Below are positions 35,662 through 50,184 of a stretch of 64,000 nt of DNA, in pieces. The DNA comes from Panax quinquefolius (Eukaryota > Streptophyta > Magnoliopsida > Apiales > Araliaceae). The DNA is taken from the NCBI GenBank assembly GCA_020205615.1, contig CM035167.1, positions 63,739,436 to 63,803,435 on the forward strand. The letters run 5' to 3'. Each line of letters begins with the position of its first letter. Position 1 is the first letter of the stretch. The position numbers and the translations under genes were made by a program. Under the pieces are notes generated by a model. That model searched no databases. It was not told where the DNA came from and was given only the letters and a program-made list of their open reading frames with translations.

Positions 35662-37538
35662 TGTTAGGTTTGTAATATTCAAGAACGTAATCAAATCAAA
35701 TTGCAAAATAATGCTAAAGCGTAAAAATCAGAGTTTAAAAAATTTTACAAACCATATACCCTTGATCACCCTTTATGCACAATTATTAATTAAACGAAAA
35801 GATAAAGAATAAAATCATACCCTGAAGATCGAGCTTCCTCGTGTACAAGTTCACCTCCAAATCCTTTTTCGCTCAACTTGAATCCACCGGTTTGGTTCCT
35901 TCCTTTCGATCAACGTTAGCCACCCATATGTTTGGCCTCTCAGAGGTGATCCACCAAGGAAGAAAAAATTCAAGAAGAAGGGTGGTTGGCTAAACCCTAG
36001 TTTTTCTATCTCTATGTAAAAGGTGTACTCTCCCAACAAATTGGAATTATTACGTATGTTGTAAAAGTCAACAACCCCCACCACCCATAATAAGACTCCT
36101 CTTATTTATAGATGTGGGCAACCCACCTTAACAATTAAGGAATTGGGATTTATTTAATTAATTAAATTAAATTTTTTAATTAATTAAGCTCCCTAATCTT
36201 ATTAGGGATAATTAATTAAACTCCTTTAACTAATTTTCCTTCCTAATCCAATTAGAATAAATGAGAGTATTTATATTAAATTAATTCCTAAACTCTTTTA
36301 GAAATTAAAATAATAATAATTGTAATAATATTAATAAGACTCTCTTATTAATTTATATTTAATATTTCTAAAATATTAAATAATAATATTAAGCTATTTA
36401 ATTTATTCTATCACCATAGATTAAATTAAATATACATAATATATTATTACGATTATGCCATTAACTTCTTAAATAATTATTCTTCCTTTTATGGTGTGAC
36501 CTTTAGGTTCTCCATATTAAACCGGCCAGAATAAATCAATTAGAATAATTTAATCTTATTTAAATAAATAAATTAAACAATTAATTTATTTAAATAAATA
36601 ATATTTATTCTACAATAGGATGTTTCCCCAAATGATCAACCACTTTTCCGATAATATAGATTTCAACATTAATCATAAAAGAACCTTTGAGTAAATAGTT
36701 ACCGCACAATTCAATCCTTCCACCATACAATGTCCCAATTAAATATAAGACATGGAATTATCACAAGTCTTATTTTATTTAATTATATGTATTTCGATCC
36801 TTAAATGCACAACTCCAAATAATGCAAATTAGAAACTCCTTTCTAATTTCATTCTCGCCGCCAAGGACTACCGGGTTGTCATTTATCTAATCACATAGAC
36901 ATTTCTTCTTTTTTATTAGAAGTGGTAGATTCTTTATCGATCATACATTATCTCCATGTATAACTTATTATACCCAAGCATACCCTTTGATATACCCTAA
37001 GGGTCTTAAGGAATAAGTCAAAGTATAACTCATCATACACAAGATACTATGATGATCTCAAGTCCAAGGATTACTCAGACTACTATCACTACAGAATTCC
37101 TATCGACAGCAAATAAAACTCCATTAGGTATTCCTTAATAGCCAATGCTCAGTTGAACTTATTCTCTAATAAGCACCTACATACTTGCTTTTAGTGTTCC
37201 ACACAAATGATCATGAGATCAATCATCCTCATCCAATGAGCAAGCAACGATGTATTCAATCTATCCGGATTCACTAATCCCCAATTTAGTAATCCAACGA
37301 TTGGGAACTATTTTAGTTTTAAGCTTTCTAAGAATTTAGATCTCATTAGAATGATCATCATCATTATTCTAAAAGCATTGCTTAAAACTACGGGTTTATC
37401 ACATATTATAAAACAAAGATCATGTAGATAATTAAAAGCCTTTAATAAATTAATACTTTTTATTAATAAATGAATAAGATTGTTACAAAGTATATGCTTT
37501 ATCATCAAACATGATGGCTTGTGTGCATACTACTTTCA
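35662..37538 (-). repeat. 3' LTR of element E (left)
   Basis: It runs from TGTTAGG to TACTTTCA, reverse complement of the D LTR. The minus-strand TATA box is at 36103-36110. Confidence 0.92.
36103..36110 (-). promoter_or_regulatory. TATA box of E 3' LTR
   Basis: TATAAATA on the minus strand, conserved with D; the matching site in the right LTR is 43572-43579. Confidence 0.6.
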
Positions 37539-37552
37539 ATCTCCCACTGCAC
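37539..37552 (-). other. Polypurine tract of element E
   Basis: The minus strand reads GTGCAGTGGGAGAT against the LTR, matching D. Confidence 0.8.
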
Positions 37553-38570
37553 TAAAGCCAATCGCCATGGTATCTTATACTCTTCTTCTCTAAGACGATT
37601 ATTATCCCGCCGTGGATAAGCTTTTTAGTTAATGGATATGTAATGTTGTTCATGAGAGTCCACTATCTCTATAGTGATTTCCCATCTTTCAATGATTCTA
37701 ATAATCAAATGAAAGTGCCACAACACATGTTTAGATCCAAGATGAGACTTAGAACTATTCCTAGTTCTCAGAATGAACTTTTAATCCAAACAATCAACTT
37801 GGCAGCCTTCATTTATAGCTATATACTTTGTTTTTATCACTAAACCAAAGAACTCTTTTTGCTATTTGGAACCTTTCCAATTCATCGCACCAACGCTCAA
37901 GATAACGCTTTACCTTAAAGTGATTTTTTCGTCATCTTGGTCCGTCTGAAAAACTTGAGTCTCATAAGCCCTCTAGTTTTAATTTAGACCCACCATGAAT
38001 ATGATCACATCCTTAGTGCTTAAGCTAAGCACTTTAAGATGTTTTTCACCGACTCATAGTGAACTTCTCCATAATACGACCGATCAACATCGTGTCTCAG
38101 ATATTTCATTGCATACATGATTGTCACTCATGCGACTCTCTTTTCGTGAGTCTGTGGGGACTATTAAGAGAGATACACTCCATAGCTCATCGACATGAGA
38201 CATCTCTTGAGTTTGCCCATGCTAAACGATTTTAGCATCAAATGAATATACGCTCGGGTTAAGTCGAGCATCCTTTTAAATCTATCTATATAGATTTTAT
38301 CCCCAATTAAGATACTCTTCCCAAATCATTCATGGAGGAATGTTTAGACAACTTTATCTTTACCGATCAGAAGATTGGTATGTCATTCCTCATCCGTAGT
38401 ATATCAACATATAATACTAGAAATGTCACGATGTCCCCAATCGACCTTTTTGTACACACTAGGTTCATTCTTATTTTTGATAAAATCAAACTCTTTTGAT
38501 TTGTTTCATCAAACGTAATGTTCCATTTTTGAGAAACTTGAATTTCTCGAGTGTTACAACTCACTCATCG
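37553..38570 (-). pseudogene. RNase H and RT remnants of element E
   Basis: Reverse complement of the D region 18001-18990 in broken frames. It includes KWNITFDETNQK and LILSKIRMNLVCTK-like codons and TFLVLYVDILRMRNDI at 38367-38450, so the YVDD site is damaged as in D. The shared YVD-I form suggests the loss predates both copies or reflects a shared error site. Confidence 0.65.
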
Positions 38571-39790
38571 TGATGTAATCGGATCATCATCTTCTATGAT
38601 GCGTACCTCATCATCATCATCCATGATGAATCCATACCTCCTAGGTATCTTCTAAGACTATTCCGCATTTACGATTCTGGCCAGGTACAATAGGTCTATC
38701 ATGTGTTCCTCTTATTCGACTTATAGTGTTTTGTGGTTCTTGAACTCTTCAAGATCTATTATCCTCCACACTAGCCCCTTCAATGATAAACACCTTTATC
38801 TTAGAAGGCAGCGTGTGTTTCAGAATAAACACCTTTTGCTAAGTAGAATTATAGAACATATACCCTAAACTTACTTTTAGGATGTCCCACAAATCACACT
38901 TGTCAAATCTTGTCCCAAGCTTATCCTTTGAAACCTTTTCACATAAGTTGGACAACCCCTTATCTTAACATACTTAAGATTAGAATCCTCCCCGTCCATA
39001 ACTTTTATGGAGTCTTAAATGGATTTTGAGGTTACCATTTTCGTAGAGATATGCAACCATTTCTAGGACATATCCTGTAAGGATACCGGAATGTCAGAAA
39101 AATCATTATGGACCGCACTATGTCCAACAAGGTACGATTTTTCCTTTCAGATACATCAATCAATTATCATGATCGAGGTGTCCATTATGAGAAAACCATT
39201 TGAGATGATCTAGAAACTTATCGCACAAGTATTTATTCCTCGATCTAATCAAAGAATCTTAATACTTTGCCAATTTGTTTCACTTTTGAATTCTTTTGAA
39301 CCTTTCAAATAATTCACACTCAGATTTCAACAAATACACACATTCAACTCTTTGAATGATCATCTCCTTTTCTTATACTAGTTTGTTCAATTTGCAAAAT
39401 TATTTTCACGTAAGTCAAGTATACAAAATTTATTAAGTAATATTCCATTTATACAAAACATTATTATTATAAATAGAACAACAATTGTTCTTAATTATAA
39501 TACCAAAGATTTCATCATTCAACAATAAAATGGAAATAATATTTTTAACAAGAATCGAATACAATAACAACTTATCGACTTAATAGATTTGTTCGTAGTA
39601 GTATTGCTAAACTATAAGTTTCTATACGGCTAATGCAAGCAACCTTTGCTTCATTTTCCACACATAGATTACTTATATTTGTTTAGCTTTCTACTCGCGC
39701 TGGTCCCTTCATAAATCTATATTTATGATAACCAAAGCTCAGATCCAATACCCAAGTAGAACCTCGATTTAAAGAAAAAATTTATTTCAA
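38571..39790 (-). pseudogene. Integrase and protease remnants of element E
   Basis: Aligned with D 16785-18000 on the opposite strand. It shows the DMV-like integrase stretch near 39110-39180, the KEF/FERFK stretch near 39290, and a protease-region WVLD codon run near 39750. No frame stays open. Confidence 0.55.
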
Positions 39791-40570
39791 TCATGAACAA
39801 AAATCAGATTTGTAAACCAAACTTCACTAAGCTTCTTTCGTTAGCCTCTCGCAAGATGCTTCGCAGCTTTTTTTCCAAAGGTCCTGTGCTTATTGCAGTG
39901 GAAGCAAAACCTTTGCTATCCAGACGCTTTTGTTCTTATTATCCTTTGTTTATGCCTTTCTATTTACCTTCTTTGAATCGTTCTTCTTTCGTAAGATCCT
40001 TTGGCCCCTACCAAGAAGACTTGATCTTTCTTGGTTGGAAAGTGACTCTCAACATTTTTCAATATGTTAAGCAAATCAACGAGGTCGATATCTAGCTTGT
40101 TCATATGAAAAATTCACAACAATTGTGAAAGGAGTCCGGAGTGAGTGCAAGATCAAATCTCGCTCAACTCTCCATCCATGACAAAACTCGTTGTCCTAAT
40201 CGATCAATCAAATTGATTATGTTAAGAACTTTTGTCTCAGCATTTATAGTGCCATTGGCCATTCTAGATCTAAGAGCTCCTTAGATATCTCGATATCTAT
40301 CGGCCCCACTTTTTCCTCACCATCAACTACTGATGTGCGTGAATATAGTAGAGCATCCATAGTTTCATGTCGACGTCAAGCTCGTTACTCATGGATGCGA
40401 GCATGATGCATCGAGCCAATCGTGCATCATCTTGCCACTTTCTAAAAGTAGCAAATCTCTTCCTCAGAGGCATCATTCTCCGTAAACCATTGCAGGATAG
40501 GCGATTATGACATAAGATAGCTTTTCACCTATGAGAACTATTCTCAAATTCCTTAACCAATCCGCTTAAT
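39791..40570 (-). pseudogene. copia gag remnant of element E
   Basis: The minus strand carries the D-type gag in broken frames. A zinc knuckle start CFHCNKH (near 39900) lacks later residues. The SHFPTKKD stretch (near 40030) and the N-terminal EEEI-FRKWQDDA stretch (near 40430-40480) are also readable. Not functional. Confidence 0.6.
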
Positions 40571-43129
<2,559 letters not shown>

Positions 43130-43141
43130 GGCTCGATGCCA
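43130..43141 (-). other. Primer binding site of element E
   Basis: The minus strand reads TGGCATCGAGCC, one base short of D's TGGCATCAGAGCC. Confidence 0.7.
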
Positions 43142-43142
43142 C

Positions 43143-45000
43143 CGTTAGGTTTGTAATATTCAAGAACGCAATCAAATTGCAAAATAATGCTAAGCGTAAA
43201 AATCGAGTTTAAAAAATTTTACAAACCATATACCCGGATCACCCTTTATGCACAATTATTAATTAAATTAAAAAAGATAAAGAATAAAATCATACCTCAA
43301 GATCGAGCTTCCTCGTGTACAAGTTCACCTCCAAATCCTTTTCGCTCAACTTGAATCCACCGGTTTGGTTCCTTCCTTTCGATCAACGTTAGCCACCCAT
43401 ATGTTTGGCCTCAGAGGTGATCCACCAAGGAAGAATAAAATTCAAGAAGAAGGGTATATTCGCTCAAACCCTAGTTTTTCTATCTCTATAGAAAAGGTAC
43501 TCTTCCAACAAATTGGAATTATTACGTAGTCAAAAGTCAACAAACCCCCACACCCATAATAAGACTCCTCTTATTTATATATGTGGGCAACCCACCTTAA
43601 CAATTAAGGAATTGGGATTTATTTAATTAATTAAATTCTTTTAATTAATTAAGCTCCCTAATCTTATTAGGGATAATTAATTAAACTCCTTTAACTAATT
43701 TTCCTTCCTAATCCAATTAGAATAAATGAGAGTACTTATATTAAATTAATTCCTAAACTCTTTAGAAATTAAAATAATAATAATTGTAATAATATTAATA
43801 AGACTCCTCTTATTAATTTATATTTAATATTTCTAAAATATTAAATAATAATATTAAGCTATTTAATTTATTCTATCACCATAGATTAAATTAAATATAC
43901 ATAATATATTATTACGATTATGCCATTAACTTCTTAAATAATTATTCTTCCTTTTATGGTGTGACCCTTTAGGTTCTCCATATTAAACCTATACAGAATA
44001 AATCAATTAGAATAATTTAATCTTATTTAAATAAATAAATTAAATAATTAATTTATTTAAATAAATAATATTTATTCTACAATATAGGATAAGCCTCCCT
44101 AATGATCAACGACTTTCCAGATAATATAGATTTCAACATTAATCATAAAAGAACCTTTGAGTAAATAGTTACTGATAATTCAATCCTTCCACCATACAAT
44201 GTCCCAATTAAATATAAGACATGGAATTATCACAAGTCTTATTTTATTTAATTATATGTATTTTCGATCCTTAAATGCACAACTCCAAATAATGCAAATT
44301 AGAAACTCCTTTCTAATTTCATTTTCGCCGCCAAGGACTACCGGGTTGTCATTTATCTAATCACATAGACATTTTTCTTCTTTTATTAGAAGTGGTAGAT
44401 TCTTTATCGATCATACATTATCTCCATGTACAACTTATTATACCCAAGCATACCCTTTGATATACCCTAAGGGTCTTAAGGAATAAGTCAAAGTATAACT
44501 CATCATACACAAGATACTATGATGATCTCAAGTCCAAGGATTACTTCAGACTACTATCACTACAGAATTCCTATCGACAGCAAATAAAACTCCATTAGGT
44601 ATTCCTTAGCGAGCCAATGCTCGTTGAACTTATTCTCTAATAAGCACCTACATACTGCTTTAGTGTTCCACAAAATGATCATGAGATCAATCATCCTCAT
44701 CCAATGAGCAAGCAACGATGTACCAATCTATCCGGATTCACTAATCCCCAATTTAGTAATCCAACGATTGGGAACTATTTTAGTTTTAAGCTTTCTAAGA
44801 ATTTAGATCTCATTAGAATGATCATCATCATTATTCTAAAAGCATTGCTTAAAACTATGGGTTTATCACATATTATAAAACAAAGATCATGTAGATAATT
44901 AAAAGCCTTTAATAAATTAATACTTTTTATTAATAAATGAATAAGATTGTTACAAAGTATATGCTTTATCATCAAACATGATTGGCTTTGTGTGCATACT
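43143..45000 (-). repeat. 5' LTR of element E (right), outer end truncated
   Basis: It starts CGTTAGG (T to C) and runs to TGTGTGCATACT. The last 7-8 bp (TACTTTCA in the left LTR) are absent at the junction with B. Confidence 0.88.
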
Positions 45001-45460
45001 AATATCATCCTCGACGGACGGACAATCGGAGAGGACTATTCAAACTCTTAAAGATCTAGTAAGACTCTGTGTCCTTGATTTCAAGGGAAGTTGGGACAAG
45101 TTCTTACCATTGGTGGAGTTTTCCGACAACAACAGTTATCAAGCAAGTATTGGCATGGCTCCATTCGAGGCGTTGTATGGAAAAAAGTGTCGTTCTCCAG
45201 TATACTGGGATGAGGTGGGTGAAGTAACATTGTTGGGACCAGAGTTGGTACGTATGACTACGGAAAAGATTCAAACGATCCGACAACGTATAAAAACCTC
45301 ACAAGATCGACAAAAGAGTTATGCCGATCTTCATCGAAAGGACGTGGAATTCGATATAGGAGATCATGTGTTTTTATGTGTTGCTCCATGGAAAGGAGTT
45401 TTAGATTGGAAAGAGAGGAAAGCTCAATACTCGATTCATCGGCCCATTTTTAATCCTTGA
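45001..45460 (+). pseudogene. C-terminal half of integrase of element B
   Basis: It starts inside the catalytic core at SSSTDGQSERTIQTL, with the third catalytic residue Glu kept in QSERT. It continues VLDFKGSWDKFLPLVEFSDNNS, MAPFEALYGKKCRSPVYWDE and QKSYADLHRKDVEFDIGDHVF, the standard Ty3 order. The frame ends after the start of the GPY/F-like module (RPIFNP). The zinc-binding N-terminus and both catalytic Asp are missing, lost at the E insertion. The frame also runs back into E's LTR by chance. Confidence 0.88.
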
Positions 45461-45807
45461 TCGAGTAGGAACTGTGGCCTATAGACTCACTTTTACCGCC
45501 AAGTATGTCTCGTGTTCATAACGTTTTCATATATCCATGTTACGTAAATATGTGGAAAGACCAACCACATTATTGAGTTGGGAACCAAGACGAAATAGCG
45601 GAAGATTTGACGTATGAAGAGGTTCCTATTCAAATCTTGATAAGAAGGAACATATTCTACGCACCAAGGTTATACCTCAAGTCAAAGTTTGGTGGAGAAA
45701 CCACGATGTTGAGGAAATGACTGGGAGTTAGAATCAAATAAAATCAAGGTATCCTTACCTCTTCAACATACCAGTAACGCACCTAATTTCGAGGGCTTAA
45801 ATTTCAT
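45461..45807 (+). pseudogene. Integrase tail with chromodomain remnant of element B
   Basis: Shifted frames give DRVGTVAYRL-type GPY/F coding, then MSRVHN, a KYVERP/ELG stretch and EDLTYEEVPIQIL (45602-45640). A chromodomain-like block with KVIPQVKVWWRNHDVEEM follows (45665-45725). The order matches element C, where this part is better kept. In chromoviruses this tail directs insertion to chromatin marks. Confidence 0.75.
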
Positions 45808-45819
45808 AAGAAGGGAGAT
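45808..45819 (+). other. Polypurine tract of element B
   Basis: AAGAAGGGAGAT (last base not purine) against the 3' LTR. Confidence 0.75.
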
Positions 45820-48263
45820 TGTAAAACCCCAACTTTTTGAATAAAGATGAATTTTCTATAAATATTATTTTTAAATATTATGGAGTGAAATTGATATAAT
45901 AGTTGTGGGTAAAATTTATAAATTTTGCAAAAGTACGTAAGTTGTTATATAATATTTGATTGGTCTGGGAATATTCATTTTAACGTGGGAATATTAGTAC
46001 AACTAAGACAATCATTGGTGGACCTCATTAACGGAATTATTGTCGGATTGAGAAAACGACAAAAATACTTTTTTATGAAAATAACGGCGGAAGTTTTACC
46101 GTTAATCGTTGAAACACCCTTGTTAAAAGTATAAGAATACGCGTGGTTGCATAAGTAGCACACAAGATTAATTATTGATGCTTACGTGATAAGTCACTCA
46201 GCTTTTTTGGTATTATTAATGTAATAATACAAAAATCTTTTTATATAAAAATGTAATACTTTTATAAAGTTATTCTATAAATAGAATATATTATATTCTA
46301 TTACGCATAGTGTTGCATAATGTCCGTGCATAGTGTTTTGCATAGTAAAATCTTTTTATATAAAAGCAGAATACTTTTATAAAGCTATCATTTTATTAGA
46401 CAATAATTAGAATATATTATATTTTATTATGTATAGTATTTGCATAGTAGTGCTCATGTATAGTGTTTGCATAGTAAAATCTTTTATAAAGTTATTCGTT
46501 TTATTAGATTATAAATAGAATATATTATATTTTATTTAAAAGATTTTGCTTTTAAATCTGGACCGTTTCATGAGTTAGTTACTTATGCGGTTCATTTTCT
46601 ATAAAATAAGCTCATTCCTTCATTATTTTCTTACGAATTCAATTGAAACTCTAGAGAGAAAATTATAGAGAGAAAGAAGAAAAGATTTACGCTACTTAAC
46701 TACTCTTATATTCAGGTTCTTTTACGGTAAGGGGTGTTATTCTTTCTTATTCATGAAGAGAACCTGTTGTTATTCCATTGCTTATTATTCATTGGAATAA
46801 CTTTGATCGCTGATCACCCTATACTTGGTGACATTCTTATATTATTTCGTCTTTACTATTCTCATTGGAATATCCTGTCTATGCGCTTTTCTGTACGGAC
46901 CGATTCCCGTCTTTATTATTCGTTGGAATATCACGCTGCATGCATTTTTACGGGACTGGTTCCATCTTTATTATTATTCCGGTTGGAATATCACTGCTCA
47001 TGCGTTTTACTTACGGACCGATTAAAATCTTTATTATTCTCGTTAGAATATCATGTCTATGCATTTACGTGGGACCGGTTTTCGTCTTTATTATTATTAC
47101 ATTTGGAATATCCATGCATGCGTTTTCTGTACGGACTGATTAAAATCCTTATTAGTATTCTCGTTGGAATAACTTGTCCTATGCTGGCACCGCATGCATG
47201 GTGATTTCTTTTGTTATTCCATTCTTTATTATACTCAGTTGGTTAAAGTTTTGACTTCTATACTCCATGAAATTAGTAGAATATCCTTGATATTTGCGTT
47301 TCATCCAGTATCTTTTCATGGAAATATTCTTCTGATCATTCTTGAATTTCACTCTACAAAGCAGTATCATGTTGACAATTTGGACATTAGTAGTTCTTGG
47401 ACAAATTAATTCTTGAACTTGTTTAATTGAATTCTTATATCATTGTCATCATCCTCATGTTTATATTATGTTGAAAGTCATCTGTGGCCTGTAGTGCATA
47501 GATGGACTTGGTATGATTATGACTAGGGATTATTCAGTGTAATCATGACCGTAATGTTACAAATGATGTGGTAAAAGTCCTCATTGGCCCGTAGTGCATT
47601 GATGGACAGTTGTTGGCATGATCATGACCATTAATGAATACACAAATATTCTTGGCCCGTAGTGCATGGATAATTGTGGTTGTGATACTAAAGAATATCC
47701 TTAGCCATAGTGCAGGGGTGATTCGATGATGTGGAATATTTATTGTCGGGTCTCGGCCGATAATGATGATGAAAAACCTTTTTAATCATAAAAGATAGTA
47801 GATTCTATTCTCTACTTGACTCTTTTAATGGATTGCTTGATCCGCAGATTAAACTTGATGTCTATTATATTTTATCGGTTTAACATTATTGGAGACTAAT
47901 GATAATTTATTACGCATTATCTTAGTCATAATATTTCTTCTTGGGCTAGTTGAGCTCACCCTTTCTTGACCGTTTTCTTCTTGAAATGAGAATATATCTG
48001 GGACGAGTCGGGGAACGGAGTGATGGTCGAGAGGATAGCATTAGTAGTCCTCACTATTCTGTGAAATAGTGTGATAATAATTGTAATGAGGACTCCTTTT
48101 GAGTTTGTATAATCTCTAGTAGATAATATTTGTATTCAAACTCACAGTTTATGTTTTGTCGTATTGTACACGACAGTTGTATTAGTAAGTTGTATTTGAA
48201 TTCTTTACCATGTATTTGGCGACCCAAGATGGGTGATGTATACCTAATTTTGGGGGCGTTACA
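45820..48263 (+). repeat. 3' LTR of element B
   Basis: 2444 bp, TGTAAAACCCC to GGGGGCGTTACA, then TSD CAGTA. The TATA box is at 46600-46607. GGAATATC minisatellites are at 46770-47180 and GGCCGTAGTGCAT repeats at 47483-47720. Confidence 0.92.
46770..47180. repeat. Minisatellite in B LTR
   Basis: About seven units of 50-65 bp, each with TTATTATTC...TTGGAATATC...ATGC...TTTACGGACCG. Equivalent arrays are at 30770-31200 and 26150-26460. The long ORFs over it (e.g. 46734-47204) are repeat products. Confidence 0.85.
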
Positions 48264-48744
48264 CAGTACATATTTATAGTACTGAAATATCAAAATATAA
48301 TTAATATTATATTATTATTCTCATCCCTTGATAAAAATCCAAAATTAGGTTTTGGATTCTATATCTGATTTATTCTTCATATATAACATTACTAATTAAG
48401 TTAAAATAATTAACTTAATTAATCTTGCATAAATTCATATAATAAAATAAATAATTTTTATAATAATTCTAAAAATCATTTCATATATAACAAATCAGAG
48501 AGATCTAAGCAATGGAAAATATGTCAGACACTTTTCTTCAATTTCTGGGTTTTCCAGAATTGAAGAACAGTTCATGCTACCACTTTTGGGCTTCCACAAC
48601 TTTCTATATGTGCAATATTTATGCAATATAATGGATCCAGTGTGTAGCCGGCATAACAAGGAAGAGTTCGATCACAATTGTTCACTAAAACAACCACATA
48701 ATCACCATAAACTGTCCGGTCAATCCATGTCAGAAGCCACTGAC

Positions 48745-48775
48745 TTGAGTTTTCTGGGTTACCCAGAAAACTCAA
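48745..48775. repeat. Palindrome 2, third copy
   Basis: Identical to 7918-7948; palindrome 1 precedes it at 48534-48567. Confidence 0.95.
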
Positions 48776-49501
48776 CCTGTGAACTTCCGACTTGGTTTGA
48801 CCATCCTCCAGATCCACATTGTTTTCAATATAAGAGATCTAAAAGCATTAACCTGTAGTATAACTACCATACGACAACTTGAATACAACAAAAAGAACAA
48901 AATAATAACAACACGCAAGATCTAAACGGATGAACATGTCCGCCGAGGCGTTACAGGCGGTTTCGGTCACGCTTGATTTTCCCAATCATGGCCGGTCAAT
49001 GGTCTTTGACCATTAATAGCTTGCTATCTATGCATGATCTGGTCATGATACCAGTTCCAGAACATAGATCTCACAGCATACTACAAGACCAAACATTTAA
49101 ACAACAAAAAAACCTAACAGCCTGAGATCTACAAGGTCTGACATTCGTTGTCAGACCATCAGAAAAAAATTCCCAGATTTTTGAAATCTTCAAATCCGAG
49201 CCTCTAGATGTTATGGATCTAACATCTAGTAACCCAGATCACCATCACACACTATATATAACATGTTTTAACACCGAATCATAACATCTAACAACAGATC
49301 AATGGTCAAATTTTCAAGTTAGGGTTTATACCTTTACTTTGATCAATCTTGATCTTAGGGTTCTAATTTGATATTAATGTTAGTGGGGCTTGGTTTGTGA
49401 CTGATATGTATTGATATTTTCGGAGGTGAGAGCTTGAGAGAGTTTAGATAGGTGTTGTGAACAAAATAATCTAGCAAATGCAATTTCTCTCTCTTCCAAT
49501 C

Positions 49502-49509
49502 TATTTATA
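49502..49509 (-). promoter_or_regulatory. TATA box of A 5' LTR, second copy
   Basis: TATAAATA on the minus strand, as at 29073-29080. Confidence 0.6.
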
Positions 49510-50184
49510 GAAGTCTAGGATGCATGAATTGGCTGAGCAAAGACTGATTGCTGGCATTACTTAAGTCACAATGTCAACCAAGTTGGTCACCAACTCTTAA
49601 TTTGGTAGGATTTGCAAGTTATCTAAATAAATAAATACAAAAGGGCATTTTGGTCTTTTGTAATATAATTTTAATGGCATAAATGTCATTTGGCATAAAA
49701 TTAGTTTCCTAAAAATGCAATTTAGAGATTACTAATTATAATTAGTTTTCTAATGACATAACTTGAATATTTTGGTTTTAAAGTCCAGTAATTATACTTA
49801 ACCTTGCTAATTTAGCAATTAGGGTTTACAAATAGTATTTAGGTTTTAAAATTATTAATTAGGGTTTCTAATTATTAAATTAGGGTGGGTTCTAATCATT
49901 TGGATTTTAAATTACAAATTAGATTTTCCCTAATTAGCAATAATATCTATCATACATGATATTAATCATATTAACACAATTTCTGACTGAGCAAAACTCC
50001 AGTTTTGGTTTCAAATTAGGGTTCTAGATATTATGGTTTTATAAAGATTAATTAAGGTTTCTAGGTTTTAATTAGGGTTACCTAATTAATCATATAACAC
50101 GCAATATAAATCACATCACACAATCATTACACAGTCTTGGATCTCCAATTTGAGTGTTACAGTAGGGTTAGACAAATTAATATT

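Noticed and set aside
46734..47204. A 156-codon ORF and overlapping ORFs in the B 3' LTR
   Set aside because: They are translations of the minisatellite in several frames and have no start context or conservation as protein.
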